Position numbers and translations under genes: made by a program. Shown piece by piece: positions 36,982 through 37,539 of a DNA stretch of 37,539 nt (its first letter is position 1; each line of letters opens with the position of its first letter). The notes beneath the pieces were generated by a model that had not been told where the DNA came from, made no database searches, and was given only the letters and a program-made list of their open reading frames with translations. Source of the DNA: Afipia sp. (GTDB taxonomy: Bacteria; Pseudomonadota; Alphaproteobacteria; Rhizobiales; Xanthobacteraceae); NCBI GenBank assembly GCA_017308495.1, contig JAFKES010000082.1:1-37539 (forward strand). Direction: 5' to 3'.

Positions 36982-37344
36982 ATGACACTTGTCGCCAATG
37001 GTCTGGTCGCGCTGGTCGCGGCGCTGCATCTTTATTTTCTGGCGCTGGAGATGTTTCTCTGGACCAAGCCGACGGGACTGAAGGTCTTCGGCAACACACC
37101 GGAGAAAGCGCGGGCCTCCGCGGTGCTCGCCGCCAATCAGGGGCTCTATAACGGCTTCCTCGCCGCCGGGCTGATCTGGGGGCTGTTCCATCCGCATCCC
37201 GCCTTCGGTTTCCAGATCAAGGTGTTCTTCCTGCTCTGCGTGGTGGTGGCCGGACTGTACGGCGGCTATTCGGTCAGCCGGCGCATCATCATGGTGCAGG
37301 CGTTGCCGGCGGCCGTGGCGCTCAGCCTGCTGTGGCTGTCCTGA
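36982..37344 (+). CDS. DUF1304 membrane protein
   Basis: A 120-residue integral membrane protein with four hydrophobic segments: VALVAALHLYFLALEMFLW, GLYNGFLAAGLIWGLF, IKVFFLLCVVVAGLYGGYS, and IIMVQALPAAVALSLLWL. The order HLYFLALEMFLW...NQGLYNGFLAAGLIWG is that of the DUF1304 family, whose function is unknown. The ATG at 36982 has GGGGG 7 bases upstream; the longer open frame before it has no family similarity. It diverges from ogt. Confidence 0.88.
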   Translation: MTLVANGLVALVAALHLYFLALEMFLWTKPTGLKVFGNTPEKARASAVLAANQGLYNGFLAAGLIWGLFHPHPAFGFQIKVFFLLCVVVAGLYGGYSVSRRIIMVQALPAAVALSLLWLS

Positions 37345-37398
37345 TCCGGCTTTTGCATCGCGCCTTTGCATCACAGTGACGCGAAGTCTAAAGCCGCA

Positions 37399-37414
37399 TT
37401 AACCTTTGCTTAAC
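37399..37414 (+). promoter_or_regulatory. CtrA box before the gene at the right edge
   Basis: TTAA-CCTTTGC-TTAAC matches the full CtrA recognition pattern TTAA-N7-TTAAC exactly. It lies 69 bases before the ATG at 37483; a further TTAAACC lies 6 bases downstream. CtrA is the alphaproteobacterial cell-cycle/motility response regulator; control of the downstream gene is inferred. Confidence 0.6.
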
Positions 37415-37482
37415 GTGCCCTTAAACCGCCATCGCTAGCCTGCACCCTTTCGGGGCAGATCGGTTGGCGTAGGCGCGTTTGG

Positions 37483-37539
37483 ATGGCGTTGGGGCACAAA
37501 AAGAAAGGCGGCCGCAAGGAGCCGAAATTCGACGGCGCC
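37483..37539 (+). CDS. Start of a CDS cut by the window edge (possible penicillin-binding protein)
   Basis: Only 19 codons are visible, from the ATG at 37483, reading MALGHKKKGGRKEPKFDGA, a basic N-terminus. Rhizobial transglycosylase/penicillin-binding proteins often start with similar Lys/Arg-Gly-rich residues followed by EP-x-F, so this is one candidate, but the evidence is thin. A CtrA box lies upstream. Confidence 0.5.
   Translation, partial: MALGHKKKGGRKEPKFDGA

Overview
The window is chromosomal DNA from a GC-rich alphaproteobacterium. It is most likely a member of the Bradyrhizobiaceae/Nitrobacteraceae (the Bradyrhizobium, Rhodopseudomonas, Afipia, Nitrobacter group). The evidence is the conserved order rimP-nusA-ylxR-infB-rbfA-truB-rpsO-pnp and miaB-phoH-ybeY-corC-lnt-HTH-trmB, a PraR-type regulator, a CtrA-type box at the right edge, Irr-like iron boxes, and palindromic intergenic repeats of the kind common in this family. 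Identifications rest on reading protein sequence and motifs by eye; no database search was run.

Layout. Positions 1-2.1 kb (+): the end of a PfkB-family sugar/adenosine kinase, a family 9 glycosyltransferase and a small protein that looks like a GIY-YIG fold without its catalytic arginine. Positions 2.2-12.7 kb (-): the translation/RNA operon rimP, nusA, ylxR/L7Ae fusion, infB, rbfA, truB, rpsO, pnp. It has a promoter-like sequence plus a strong intrinsic terminator in the rimP leader (candidate attenuator), hairpin repeats inside the operon and a terminator after pnp. Positions 12.9-14.0 kb (+): a DUF2336 protein. Positions 14.0-21.1 kb (-): a tightly packed run of miaB, phoH, ybeY, corC-like, lnt, praR-like and trmB (tRNA modification, rRNA maturation, envelope lipoprotein acylation, regulation).

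Positions 21.4-28.7 kb form an iron-uptake block: a PiuC/YbiX-type Fe(II)/2OG hydroxylase and a siderophore TonB-dependent receptor on the minus strand, then a divergent PepSY membrane protein and exbB-exbD-tonB on the plus strand. The receptor/PepSY intergenic region carries Irr-like motifs, and a weaker palindrome with the same core lies upstream of exbB. Positions 28.8-31.5 kb (+): a cyanide-insensitive-type bd quinol oxidase (cydA, cydB) followed by a 43-residue DUF2474-like membrane microprotein. Positions 31.7-37.5 kb: an L,D-transpeptidase, an orphan amino-acid-binding protein and glnD (+), ogt (-), a DUF1304 membrane protein (+), and the first codons of a gene preceded by a CtrA box.

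This is mostly conserved core genome. I found no CRISPR array, prophage, insertion sequence, tRNA or rRNA gene. I do not see a clear-cut new multi-gene system. The items most worth a second look are the rimP leader attenuator, the 49-nt stop-codon-associated hairpin repeats with a compensatory base change, the putative Irr sites of the iron block, the degenerate GIY-YIG-like protein, the small bd-oxidase subunit, and a degenerate 16-nt tandem array upstream of exbB.
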